DNA of 64,000 bases. Origin: Streptomyces sp. NBC_01275 (GTDB lineage: Bacteria > Actinomycetota > Actinomycetes > Streptomycetales > Streptomycetaceae). Below the pieces are notes generated by a model. It saw only the letters and a program-made list of their open reading frames with translations. It was not told where the DNA came from and ran no database searches. The DNA lies in assembly GCF_026340655.1 (NCBI RefSeq), contig NZ_JAPEOZ010000001.1, positions 8,308,001 to 8,372,000 of the forward strand. Direction: 5' to 3'. A program made the translations under genes and the position numbers. Below are positions 53,976 through 62,488 of this stretch, in pieces (position 1 is the stretch's first letter; each line of letters begins with the position of its first letter).

Positions 53976-54224
53976 GCCAGGGAGCCTAGCCTCCGCCTGC
54001 CTGCATGATCACGGCGGTCGGTCGCCGGCAAACCCGTACAACCCGAAAAGTGCGCGAAGGCGGCATGAACGCGACGAGATCGGTCTCGTAGTCGATGGGG
54101 TCGTGCGCAGGCGGTCGGAAACGCTCGATAACTGCTGACTTCTGTTCAGCCTTCCGGAGTGGCGTGCTTCGTTGCCAACACTCGACGTGTGGTGACAATC
54201 GAGCGCAAGGGTGGCGACCGGACG

Positions 54225-54755
54225 ATGGACAACCACGGGCGCGGGCCCGACCCACGCCCAGAAGGCGGCCGAGAAGGGGGCGCGGACGCGCCTCTCGGAC
54301 CCGGCGAGGACGCGGCGGCGCGACCGCTACCCTACGAAGGCGTCTGGAGGTTCACCGCGGCGGCCGTGGACGCCTCGGTCCCGCAGGCGCGACACGCGGT
54401 ACGGGACCTGCTGTACCGCCAGGGAGTGCCCGTCTCGGACGACCTGGCCCAAGGACTCCTGCTGATCGTCTCCGAGCTGGTGACCAACGCCGTACGGCAC
54501 GCGGCGCTGCTGTCGCCCGTGCTCGCGGTGGAGGTGGCCGTCGGGGCCGAGTGGGTGCGGGTGTCCGTGGAGGACAACCACCCCTACCGCCCGACCGCCC
54601 TGGAGGCCGACCACGGCCGGACGGGCGGCCGGGGACTGCTCCTGGTACGGGAGATCGCCAGGGAGGCGGGCGGGGTGTGCGACGTCGAGCACACGGCGGG
54701 CGGCGGCAAGGTGATCTGGGCCGCCCTGCCGCTCAAACCCGTGGAAGTCGTCTGA
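54225..54755 (+). CDS. HATPase-type anti-sigma factor / regulatory serine kinase
   Basis: A 176-residue protein with a C-terminal GHKL ATPase domain: N-box LIVSELVTNAVRHA, G1 VEDNHPYRP and G2 GRTGGRGLLLVREIA. In Streptomyces such proteins (RsbW/SpoIIAB-like) bind sigma factors or phosphorylate anti-anti-sigma partners. The N-terminus is a Gly/Pro/Asp-rich stretch. Start taken at ATG 54225, with AAGGGTGG 11 bases upstream; alternatives at 54159 and 54192. No partner gene adjoins it. Confidence 0.82.
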   Translation: MDNHGRGPDPRPEGGREGGADAPLGPGEDAAARPLPYEGVWRFTAAAVDASVPQARHAVRDLLYRQGVPVSDDLAQGLLLIVSELVTNAVRHAALLSPVLAVEVAVGAEWVRVSVEDNHPYRPTALEADHGRTGGRGLLLVREIAREAGGVCDVEHTAGGGKVIWAALPLKPVEVV

Positions 54756-54765
54756 CCGCCGGTCC

Positions 54766-54825
54766 TTCGATCGTCGGCCGTTCGATCGTCGGCCGTTCGA
54801 TCACCGGCCGTTCGATCGCCTGCAG
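54766..54825 (+). repeat. Four 15-bp repeats after the HATPase gene
   Basis: Units at 54766, 54781, 54796 and 54811 (ttcgatcgtcggccg and variants) each contain CGATCG or a near match. They lie in the gap between the HATPase stop and the IPP isomerase stop. Confidence 0.85.
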
Positions 54826-54830
54826 TCAGG

Positions 54831-55424
54831 TCACCAGCCGGCCGACGGCCCCGTCAGCTCCCTGACCGCCGGACGGGCCGCGTCCAGGACGGTCATGAAC
54901 CAGGAGGAGAACGTGTCCTTCGCGTGCCGCTCGGCCAGCTCGGCAGACGTCACGAAGGCCGCGTCGCCGACCTCCTCGGGATCCGGCCGCACCGCGGACT
55001 GCACCAGTCCGACGAAGAGGTGGTTGTACTCCTGCTCCACCAGGCCCGAGGCTGGGTCGGGGTGGTTGTAGCGGACCGTGCCCGCCTCGGCCAGCAGCGA
55101 CGGGGACACGCCCAGCTCCTCGAACGTGCGCCGCGCGGCCGCCGCGAACGGCGCCTCGCCGGGGTAGGGGTGGCCGCAGCAGGTGTTGGACCACACACCG
55201 GGGGAGTGGTACTTGCCGAGCGCCCGCTGCTGCAGCAGCAGCCGGCCGCGCTCGTCGAAGAGGAACACGGAGAACGCGCGGTGCAACTGCCCCGGCGGCT
55301 GATGGGCGGCGAGCTTCTCCGCGGTGCCGGTCGTGACGCCGTTCTCGTCGACCAGTTCCAGCAAGATCGCGTCCGCGGTGCCGTTCGACGAGCTGTGTGT
55401 CGTGGCGGCAGGTGTGATCGGCAT
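54831..55424 (-). CDS. idi: Isopentenyl-diphosphate delta-isomerase, type 1
   Basis: Interconverts IPP and DMAPP for isoprenoid synthesis. The 197-residue Nudix-fold enzyme has the catalytic Cys in WSNTCCGHPYPGE, the Nudix-like RRTFEELGV and the EQEYNHLFVG metal-binding segment. The ATG at 55424 has AAGGA five bases upstream; three other in-frame starts within 100 bp are possible. It stands alone; the methylerythritol pathway normally makes this enzyme dispensable in Streptomyces. Confidence 0.94.
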   Translation of the reverse strand: MPITPAATTHSSSNGTADAILLELVDENGVTTGTAEKLAAHQPPGQLHRAFSVFLFDERGRLLLQQRALGKYHSPGVWSNTCCGHPYPGEAPFAAAARRTFEELGVSPSLLAEAGTVRYNHPDPASGLVEQEYNHLFVGLVQSAVRPDPEEVGDAAFVTSAELAERHAKDTFSSWFMTVLDAARPAVRELTGPSAGW

Positions 55425-55661
55425 ACCCATCCTTAACATCGGTCCTCGCGCCCCCCAGTCTGCCGCACGCGCCCGGCACTCCCGGCACTTCGCGCAAACG
55501 CGCGCATGTCCTGCGCGCGGCAACGGGGCCCGGTATGTGATCTTGCCCGGGCGATGGGCGGGGAACCGTACGGAACGCTTGTGCGGATTCCCCCTCGGCG
55601 GTCGCCCGGCGGCCGGTCGGCGCCGCTCGGCGGGCCGCTCGGTGCCGGCTCGGCGGGCCGC

Positions 55662-56603
55662 TCAGTGGCAGAGCCGTGCCTCGTGCTGCGCGTGTCCGAC
55701 CGGCTCCAGCTGGAAGGTGCAGTGCTCCACGTCGAAGTGGTCGCCCAGACAACCCTGGAGCTCGTGCAGCATCTTCTCGTGGCCGATGGCGTTCAGCACG
55801 TCCGAGCGCACCACCACATGCGCCGACAGCACCGGCATCCCCGAGGTGATGGTCCAGGCGTGCAGGTCGTGCATGTCCTCCACCCCGTCCAGGGCGAGGA
55901 CGTGCGCCCGCACCTCCGCCATGTCGACGTCCTTGGGGGCCGACTCCAGCAGCACGTCGAGCGTCTCGCGCAGCAGCTTCACCGTCCGCGGGACGATCAT
56001 CAGACCGATGACGAGCGAGGCGACCGGGTCCGCGGCCTGCCAGCCGGTGGTCAGGATCACCACCGCCGAGAGGATCACCGCGACCGAGCCCAGCGCGTCC
56101 GCGGCCACCTCCAGGAACGCCCCGCGCACGTTCAGGCTCTCCGCCTGGCCGCGCATCAGCAGCGTGAGCGAGATCATGTTCGCGACCAGACCGATCGCGC
56201 CGAACACGATCATCAGCCCGCCCTCGGTGGCGGCGGGCGTGAAGAACCGCTGGACCGCCTCGTACAGGACGTAGCCGCCCACCCCGAGCAGCAGCAGACA
56301 GTTGGCGAGGGCGGCCAGGATCTCGGCGCGGGCCAGCCCGAAGGTGCGGTTCGCGCTCGGCGGGCGGTTGGCGAAGTGGATGGCGAGCAGCGCCATGCCC
56401 AGGCCCAGCGCGTCCGTCGCCATGTGGGCCGCGTCGGCGATCAGCGCGAGGGAGTCCGCGAGCAGCCCGCCGACGATCTCGACCACCATGACGGCGAGCG
56501 TGATCGACAGCGCGACGCGCAGCCTGCCGCGGTACGCCGCCGCGGCCGTGCCGGTGGTCGGCGCGTGCGCGTGCGTGTGGCCGTGGTCGTGCCCAGCCCC
56601 CAT
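55662..56603 (-). CDS. Cation diffusion facilitator (CzcD/ZitB-type metal exporter)
   Basis: A 313-residue six-helix exporter of Zn, Co or Cd. It begins with a His-rich N-terminus (HDHGHTHAHAP). Helices 2 and 5 carry the metal-site pairs SLALIADAAHMATDAL and GAFLEVAADALGS. A C-terminal cytoplasmic dimer domain (DVDMAEVRAHVLALDGVEDMHDLHAWTITSG) follows, ending with His residues. The ATG at 56603 has GAAGGG upstream. It stands alone. Confidence 0.92.
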   Translation of the reverse strand: MGAGHDHGHTHAHAPTTGTAAAAYRGRLRVALSITLAVMVVEIVGGLLADSLALIADAAHMATDALGLGMALLAIHFANRPPSANRTFGLARAEILAALANCLLLLGVGGYVLYEAVQRFFTPAATEGGLMIVFGAIGLVANMISLTLLMRGQAESLNVRGAFLEVAADALGSVAVILSAVVILTTGWQAADPVASLVIGLMIVPRTVKLLRETLDVLLESAPKDVDMAEVRAHVLALDGVEDMHDLHAWTITSGMPVLSAHVVVRSDVLNAIGHEKMLHELQGCLGDHFDVEHCTFQLEPVGHAQHEARLCH

Positions 56604-56787
56604 GGAAACAGCCCTTCCGTGTCCGCCGTGTCCGCGGTGCTTCCGCCCGGGGACCGTTCTGCCCTGGAACCACAGTGAACTACGGGTGGGGGGTATCCGG
56701 CAACGCGGCACTGAACACCGTTGTCATGTGCCCTGACCTGCGGAAACGAAGCGCAGGTCAGGGCCCCCTCACTTCACTGGCGAGACG

Positions 56788-57768
56788 TCACGTGCCGTGG
56801 TGGAGCAGCCAGCCCTGCCACGCCGACTCGACCATCTCCCGCGTCCCGCGCCGGGCGGTCCACCCCAGCTCCCGGGCGGCCAGCGCGGCCGAGGCCACCG
56901 CGCGCGGGGCGTCCCCGGGGCGGCGGCCCTCGACGAGCGCCGGCCGGGCGTCGCCGGTGACCTCGCCGATGAGCGTGACCAGCTCGCGCACCGAGACTCC
57001 CTCGCCCCGGCCGATGTTCACCGTGAGGTCGCCGCCGGCGCCCGAGGCGTCCTGGTCGCCCAGCCGCCGGGCCGCCGCGAGATGCGCCTCGGCCAGGTCC
57101 GCCACATGGATGTAGTCGCGCACGCAGGTGCCGTCCGGCGTCGGATAGTCGTCGCCGAAGATCCGCGGGGCCTCGTCACGGGTGAGCCGGTCGAAGACCA
57201 TCGGGACGATGTTGAAGACGCCGGTGTCGGCCAGCTCGGGCGCGGCCGCCCCCGCCACGTTGAAGTAGCGCAGACAGGTCGTCGCGATGCCGTGCGCCCG
57301 TCCCGCCGCCCGCACCAGCCACTCTCCGGCCAGCTTGGTCTCGCCGTACGGGTTCACCGGGGCGCACGGGGTGTCCTCCGTGATGAGGTCCACGTCCGGG
57401 TTGCCGTAGACGGCCGCGGACGAGGAGAACAGGAACCGCCGGACGCCTGCCTCGGCGACCGTCTCCAGGAGCGTGGCCAGGCCGCCCACGTTCTCCCGGT
57501 AGTAACGGGTGGGCTGCGCCACGGACTGGGCGACCTGCTTGTGGGCGGCCAGGTGCACCACGCCCGTCACCGCGTGCTCGGCGAGGACGCGCCCGAGCAG
57601 CGCCGCGTCCAGGGACGAGCCCGCCACGAGCGGCACGTCCGCCGGGAGGCGCTCCGCGGCCCCGGTCGAGAGGTCGTCCAGCACGACGACGCGCTCCCCG
57701 GCCCCGGTCATCGCCCGCGCCACGTGGGCCCCTATGTATCCGGCTCCGCCGGTGATCAGCCAGGTCAT
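56788..57768 (-). CDS. galE: UDP-glucose 4-epimerase
   Basis: Interconverts UDP-glucose and UDP-galactose. The 326-residue Rossmann protein starts MTWLITGGAGYIGAHVARAM, has YxxxK in NPYGETKLAGE and the sugar-binding LRYFNVAGAAAPELAD. It is the family's usual length. Divergent from the cell-surface polymer operon, so it may supply UDP-galactose to it; the gal operon is not here. Confidence 0.94.
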   Translation of the reverse strand: MTWLITGGAGYIGAHVARAMTGAGERVVVLDDLSTGAAERLPADVPLVAGSSLDAALLGRVLAEHAVTGVVHLAAHKQVAQSVAQPTRYYRENVGGLATLLETVAEAGVRRFLFSSSAAVYGNPDVDLITEDTPCAPVNPYGETKLAGEWLVRAAGRAHGIATTCLRYFNVAGAAAPELADTGVFNIVPMVFDRLTRDEAPRIFGDDYPTPDGTCVRDYIHVADLAEAHLAAARRLGDQDASGAGGDLTVNIGRGEGVSVRELVTLIGEVTGDARPALVEGRRPGDAPRAVASAALAARELGWTARRGTREMVESAWQGWLLHHGT

Positions 57769-58006
57769 GGCCGTCCACCCTATGTCGACACCCCGGCCCG
57801 GTGTGCAATGTCCCGGATGTCCCCTCTGGGGGGCGCGGTTTGTGGGCGGGGCCGTCGATCACCGATGATGATCTCGGCAAAGGCCGGTTCAAGCGCCGGT
57901 GCAAGCGACGTGCGAGTGAGGCGTGAGCCGAGCCGTCCGACCTTGTCGATCGGAGCTGAACGGCCGGTGAACGCGGCCTTCCCGGCATCCGATAGCCTCT
58001 GCCGAC
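57769..58006. other. Gene-free part of the divergent galE / polymer-operon region
   Basis: No gene is seen. TAGCCT at 57993-57998 lies eight bases before the ATG of the small leader ORF that follows. No matching -35 box or operator is clear. Confidence 0.5.
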
Positions 58007-58096
58007 ATGCCGCCCGCCCGGCCCCGCCCGGCGCAGCCAAAGGGCGCCCCCATCGTGCACACGACCGACGCGGACGCGTCGGTACCCAGGGAGTGA
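58007..58096 (+). CDS. Candidate 29-codon leader ORF
   Basis: ATG CCG CCC to TGA encodes a Pro/Ala-rich 29-residue peptide beginning MPPARPRPAQPKG. The stop lies seven bases before the TTG of the next gene, which would allow coupling by ribosome re-initiation at that weak start. A -10-like TAGCCT eight bases upstream suggests a leaderless start. Unsupported by any family. Confidence 0.35.
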   Translation: MPPARPRPAQPKGAPIVHTTDADASVPRE

Positions 58097-58103
58097 GTTC
58101 GGT

Positions 58104-59933
58104 TTGCCGACCGCCATCCTCACCGGCTCGCCGGTCCCCGGTTCGTCGATCGAGGGCGACCTGCGGTCCCTCGGCTTCGACGTCCGGGCCGCCGCCGACG
58201 CCGCCGACGCCGAGACGCTCCTCGCCGCCGTACCGGGCGACCAGCGCGTCGCCGTCGTCGACGCCCGCTTCGTGGGCCACCCCCACGCGCTGCGCCTGGG
58301 CCTCACCGACCCCCGCTTCCCGCTCGCCGCGATCCCGGGCGCGCTCACCGCTCAGCCCGGCGGCCGCCAGGCCCTGACCCGCGCGCTGGCCCGCGAGACC
58401 TCCGGGAGCGGCGGCGCCGCCCATGGGGGCGCCCCCGCTCGAGCGAAGTCGAGCGTGGGGGACGTCGACAGCCTTCCCGACCACGTGGTCACCGCCCTCG
58501 ACGCCGACGACGCCGACGTGCACCGCCCCGAGCTCGGCAGCCTGGTCGCCGTCGTCCCCGCCGACCCGCAGGCCCGCAACGAGGCACGGCAGGCCGTCGC
58601 CGCCGTCGACGACGAGGCCGTACGTCTGAAGTCGGCCGTGAAGGCCCGCGACGGCTTCTTCACCACCTACTGCATCAGCCCGTACTCCCGCTACATCGCC
58701 CGCTGGTGCGCCCGCCGCGGCCTGACCCCGAACCAGGTCACCACCGCCTCGCTGCTCACCGCGCTGATCGCGGCCGGCTGCGCGGCCACCGGCACCCGCG
58801 CGGGCTTCGTCGCGGCCGGCGTCCTGCTGATCGCGTCCTTCGTCCTGGACTGCACCGACGGCCAGCTCGCCCGCTACTCCCTGCAGTACTCCACGCTCGG
58901 CGCCTGGCTCGACGCCACCTTCGACCGGGCCAAGGAGTACGCCTACTACGCCGGCCTCGCGCTGGGGGCGGCCCGCGGCGGCGACGACGTATGGGCGCTG
59001 GCGCTCGGCGCGATGGTGCTCCAGACCTGCCGGCACGTCGTGGACTTCTCCTTCAACGAGGCCAACCACGACGCCACCGCCAACACCAGCCCCACCGCCG
59101 CCCTCTCCGACAAGCTGGACAGCGTCGGCTGGACGGTCTGGGTGCGGCGGATGATAGTCCTGCCCATCGGCGAACGATGGGCGATGATCGCCGTCCTGAC
59201 GGCCCTGACCACCCCCCGCATCACCTTCTACGCCCTGCTCGTCGGCTGTGCCTTCGCGGCGACCTACACGACGGCGGGCCGGGTGCTGCGCTCGCTGACC
59301 CGCAAGGCCGAGCGCACGGACCGGGCGGCGCAGGCGCTGGCCGACCTGACCGACAGCGGGCCGCTGGCCGAGCTGCTGGCCCGCGTTCTGCCCGGGCCGC
59401 CCCGTTCGACGGCCCCTCTCAGCGCGGCCTTCGGGATGTTCCTGATGATGCTCGCGGCCTGGCTGTGGGGACCGAGCTGGTGGGTCGTGCTGATGGCCGC
59501 CGTCTACGTCGGGCTGTCGGCCGAAGCCGTAGAGCGCCCCCTCAAGGGCGCCCTCGACTGGCTGATCCCCCCGTTCTTCCGGGCGGCCGAATACTGCACC
59601 GTCCTCATCCTCGCCGCTAAAGCGGAGGTAAACGGAGCCCTTCCTGCGGCTTTCGGCCTGGTGGCCGCCGTCGCCTACCATCACTACGACACGGTGTACC
59701 GCATCCGCGGCAACGCCGGAGCGCCGCCGGCCTGGCTGGTGCGCGCCATCGGGGGGCAGGAAGGGCGGACGCTGCTCGTCACGCTGCTGGCCGCGCTGCT
59801 CACCGCTTCGCAGTTCACGGTCGCGCTCACGGCCCTCGCCGTGGCCGTGGCCCTGCTGGTGCTCGTCGAGAGCATCCGCTTCTGGGTGTCCGCAGGGGCG
59901 CCCGCCGTACACGATGAAGGAGAACCCGCATGA
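58104..59933 (+). CDS. CDP-alcohol phosphotransferase with N-terminal nucleotidyl-like and C-terminal DUF5941 regions
   Basis: A 609-residue integral membrane protein. The first 190 residues are soluble and start MPTAILTGSP. The phosphotransferase motif DxxDGxxARx8Gx3Dx3D is complete (DCTDGQLAR ... GAWLDATFD), so it joins a CDP-activated alcohol to another alcohol. Further hydrophobic helices and a C-terminal DUF5941 region follow. The TTG start has GGGAG ten bases upstream. A known Streptomyces hairpin repeat lies in frame at 58431-58460. The stop overlaps the next gene (ATGA). Confidence 0.87.
   Translation: MPTAILTGSPVPGSSIEGDLRSLGFDVRAAADAADAETLLAAVPGDQRVAVVDARFVGHPHALRLGLTDPRFPLAAIPGALTAQPGGRQALTRALARETSGSGGAAHGGAPARAKSSVGDVDSLPDHVVTALDADDADVHRPELGSLVAVVPADPQARNEARQAVAAVDDEAVRLKSAVKARDGFFTTYCISPYSRYIARWCARRGLTPNQVTTASLLTALIAAGCAATGTRAGFVAAGVLLIASFVLDCTDGQLARYSLQYSTLGAWLDATFDRAKEYAYYAGLALGAARGGDDVWALALGAMVLQTCRHVVDFSFNEANHDATANTSPTAALSDKLDSVGWTVWVRRMIVLPIGERWAMIAVLTALTTPRITFYALLVGCAFAATYTTAGRVLRSLTRKAERTDRAAQALADLTDSGPLAELLARVLPGPPRSTAPLSAAFGMFLMMLAAWLWGPSWWVVLMAAVYVGLSAEAVERPLKGALDWLIPPFFRAAEYCTVLILAAKAEVNGALPAAFGLVAAVAYHHYDTVYRIRGNAGAPPAWLVRAIGGQEGRTLLVTLLAALLTASQFTVALTALAVAVALLVLVESIRFWVSAGAPAVHDEGEPA
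58431..58460 (+). repeat. In-frame Streptomyces hairpin repeat within the coding region
   Basis: cccccgctcga-gcgaag-tcgagcgtggggg forms a stem with a two-base bulge. The reverse complement resembles a hairpin I recall as widely dispersed in Streptomyces intergenic DNA. It is 30 bp, so it adds ten codons (PPLERSRAWG-like in another frame, PARAKSSVGD in this one) without breaking the frame. Confidence 0.6.
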
Positions 59934-60682
59934 TCGGCCTCGTGCTGGCGGCCGGCGCCGGACGGCGTCTGCGCCCCTACACCGACAGCCTGCCCAAGGC
60001 GCTGGTGCCGGTGGGGCCCGCGGGCATAGAGGGCGAACCGACGGTCCTGGACCTGACGCTCGGCAACTTCGCCGAGATCGGTCTGACCGAGGTCGCGGTC
60101 ATCGTCGGCTACCGCAAGGAGGCCGTCTACGAGCGCAAGGCGGCCCTGGAGCAGAAGTACGGCCTCAAGATCACCCTCATCGACAACGACAAGGCCGAGG
60201 AGTGGAACAACGCCTACTCCCTGTGGTGCGGACGTGACGCCCTCAAGGACGGCGTGATCCTCGCCAACGGCGACACCGTCCACCCGGTCTCCGTGGAGAA
60301 GACGCTGCTCGCCGCCCGCGGCGAGGGCAAGAAGATCATCCTGGCCCTCGACACGGTGAAGTCCCTCGCCGACGAGGAGATGAAGGTCGTCGTCGACCCC
60401 GAGAAGGGCATGACGAAGATCACCAAGCTGATGGATCCCGCCGAGGCCACCGGCGAGTACATCGGCGTCACCCTCATCGAGGGCGACGCCGCCCCCGAGC
60501 TGGCCGACGCGCTGAAGACCGTGTGGGAGACCGACCCGCAGCAGTTCTACGAGCACGGCTACCAGGAGCTCGTGAACCGCGGCTTCCGCATCGACGTGGC
60601 GCCGATCGGCGACGTCAAGTGGGTCGAGATCGACAACCACGACGATCTCGCCCGTGGACGGGAGATCGCATGCCAGTACTGA
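59930..60682 (+). CDS. Sugar/alcohol-phosphate nucleotidyltransferase (CTP-type)
   Basis: A 250-residue nucleotidyltransferase: signature LVLAAGAGRRLRPYTDSLPKALVPVG, metal-binding LANGDTVH and DxD-like VEIDNHDDL near the end. The size and fold match CTP:inositol-1-phosphate or CTP:phosphoglycerol-type cytidylyltransferases, which activate a polyol for CDP-alcohol phosphotransferases. Both neighbours in the operon are such transferases or an alcohol-phosphate enzyme, which supports that role. ATG overlaps the upstream stop by four bases. Confidence 0.87.
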   Translation: MIGLVLAAGAGRRLRPYTDSLPKALVPVGPAGIEGEPTVLDLTLGNFAEIGLTEVAVIVGYRKEAVYERKAALEQKYGLKITLIDNDKAEEWNNAYSLWCGRDALKDGVILANGDTVHPVSVEKTLLAARGEGKKIILALDTVKSLADEEMKVVVDPEKGMTKITKLMDPAEATGEYIGVTLIEGDAAPELADALKTVWETDPQQFYEHGYQELVNRGFRIDVAPIGDVKWVEIDNHDDLARGREIACQY

Positions 60683-61731
60683 CCCGGCTGATTCCCTCGC
60701 CGGTCGTCGTCGACATCCGCCCGGGCGCCCTCGACGACCTGGTCGGAGTCCTCGCCGACGAGCGCATCTCGCACTCCGGCAAGCTCGCGATCGCGGTCAG
60801 CGGCGGCTCGGGCGCCCGGCTGCGCGAGCGCCTGACCCCCGCCCTGCCCGGCGCCACCTGGTACGAGGTGGGCGGCGGCACCCTCGACGACGCCGTGCGG
60901 CTGGCGAGCGACATAAGGGCCGGCCACTACGACGCGGTCGTGGGCCTCGGCGGCGGCAAGATCATCGACTGTGCGAAGTTCGCCGCGGCACGCGTCGGCC
61001 TGTCCCTGGTCGCCGTCCCCACGAACCTCGCCCACGACGGTCTGTGCTCGCCGGTCGCCACCCTCGACAACGACGCGGGCCGCGGCTCCTACGGCGTGCC
61101 GAACCCGATCGCGGTCGTCATCGACCTCGACATCATCCGCGAGGCCCCGGTCCGCTTCGTGCGCGCCGGCATTGGCGACGCGATCTCCAACATCTCCGCC
61201 ATCGCGGACTGGGAACTCGCCAACCGCGTCAAGGGCGAGAAGATCGACGGCCTCGCCGCCGCGATCGCCCGCCAGGCCGGCGAGGCGGTGCTGCGCCACC
61301 CCGGCGGCATCGGGGACACCGACTTCCTCCAGGTGCTGGCCGAGGCGCTGGTGCTCAGCGGCGTCGCCATGTCGGTGTCGGGCGACTCCCGCCCGTCCTC
61401 CGGCGCCTGCCACGAGATCAACCACGCCTTCGACCTGCTGTTCCCCAAACGGGCGGCCGCCCACGGCGAACAGTGCGGCCTGGGCGCGGCCTTCGCGATG
61501 TACCTGCGCGGAGCCCACGAGGAGTCGGCCTACATGGCGCAGGTCCTGCGACGCCACGGACTGCCGGTCCTGCCGGAGGAGATCGGCTTCACGGTGGACG
61601 AGTTCGTCCGGGCCGTGGAGTTCGCCCCCGAGACCCGGCCCGGCCGCTACACGATCCTCGAACACCTCGACCTCAAGACCGAACAGATCAAGGACATCTA
61701 CGCCGACTATGTCAAGGCCATCGGTAGCTGA
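60670..61731 (+). CDS. Glycerol-1-phosphate dehydrogenase-like iron-alcohol dehydrogenase (EgsA/AraM type)
   Basis: A 353-residue NAD(P)-dependent metalloenzyme of the dehydroquinate-synthase/Fe-ADH superfamily: nucleotide-binding GLGGGKIIDCAKFAA, PTNLAHDGLCSP and metal ligands in SGACHEINHAFDLL and HGEQCGLG. AraM/EgsA members reduce DHAP to sn-glycerol-1-phosphate. With a nucleotidyltransferase and CDP-alcohol phosphotransferases around it, it probably makes the polyol phosphate. It overlaps the preceding gene by 13 bp. Confidence 0.85.
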   Translation: MPVLTRLIPSPVVVDIRPGALDDLVGVLADERISHSGKLAIAVSGGSGARLRERLTPALPGATWYEVGGGTLDDAVRLASDIRAGHYDAVVGLGGGKIIDCAKFAAARVGLSLVAVPTNLAHDGLCSPVATLDNDAGRGSYGVPNPIAVVIDLDIIREAPVRFVRAGIGDAISNISAIADWELANRVKGEKIDGLAAAIARQAGEAVLRHPGGIGDTDFLQVLAEALVLSGVAMSVSGDSRPSSGACHEINHAFDLLFPKRAAAHGEQCGLGAAFAMYLRGAHEESAYMAQVLRRHGLPVLPEEIGFTVDEFVRAVEFAPETRPGRYTILEHLDLKTEQIKDIYADYVKAIGS

Positions 61732-62488
61732 ACTCAGACCGGTCGTCCATCCCGCGGGGGTGAAGGACCGGCGCAGCGGTGAGCACTGGATGGGACGCCT
61801 CTACATGCGTGAGGTGTCCCTGCGGGTGGACCGCTACCTGGTGAACACCAGGGTCACGCCCAACCAGCTCACGTACCTGATGACCGTCTTCGGCGTGCTC
61901 GCGGCCCCGGCCCTGCTGGTGCCGGGGATCGCGGGCGCGGTGCTCGGCGTGGTGTGCGTCCAGATGTATCTGCTGCTGGACTGCGTCGACGGCGAAGTCG
62001 CCCGCTGGAAGCAGCAGTTCTCGCTCGGCGGGGTCTACCTCGACCGGGTCGGCGCCTATCTGACCGACGCGGCCGTGCTGGTCGGCTTCGGTCTGCGCGC
62101 CGCCGACCTGTGGGGCAGCGGCCGTATCGACTGGCTCTGGGCGTTCCTCGGCACGCTGGCCGCGCTCGGCGCGATCCTGATCAAGGCCGAGACCGACCTG
62201 GTCGGCGTCGCCCGGCACCAGGGCGGGCTGCCGCCGGTCAAGGAGTCGGCCTCGGAGCCGCGCTCGTCCGGCATGGCGCTGGCCCGCCGGGCGGCCTCCG
62301 CGCTGAAGTTCCACCGGCTCGTCCTCGGCATCGAGGCGTCCCTGCTGATCCTGGTCCTGGCCGTGCTGGACCAGCTGCGGGGCGACCTGTTCTACACACG
62401 GCTCGGCGTCGCGGTACTGGCCGGCATCGCCCTGCTGCAGACCCTGCTGCACCTGGTGTCCATCCTCGCGTCCAGCAGGCTGAAGTGA
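61709..62488 (+). CDS. CDP-alcohol phosphotransferase (second in operon)
   Basis: A 259-residue membrane protein with the complete motif DCVDGEVARWKQQFSLGGVYLDRVGAYLTD (D-x2-D-G-x2-AR-x8-G-x3-D-x3-D) and about six helices. Distinct from the first transferase, so two different phosphodiester bonds are likely made. The ATG at 61709 lies 23 bp inside the dehydrogenase gene, a strong sign of coupling. Its stop overlaps the next start (GTGA). Confidence 0.87.
   Translation: MSRPSVAELRPVVHPAGVKDRRSGEHWMGRLYMREVSLRVDRYLVNTRVTPNQLTYLMTVFGVLAAPALLVPGIAGAVLGVVCVQMYLLLDCVDGEVARWKQQFSLGGVYLDRVGAYLTDAAVLVGFGLRAADLWGSGRIDWLWAFLGTLAALGAILIKAETDLVGVARHQGGLPPVKESASEPRSSGMALARRAASALKFHRLVLGIEASLLILVLAVLDQLRGDLFYTRLGVAVLAGIALLQTLLHLVSILASSRLK

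Noticed and set aside
54766..54825. Operator array for the HATPase or idi gene
   Set aside because: The repeats lie at the 3' ends of both converging genes, not at a promoter.
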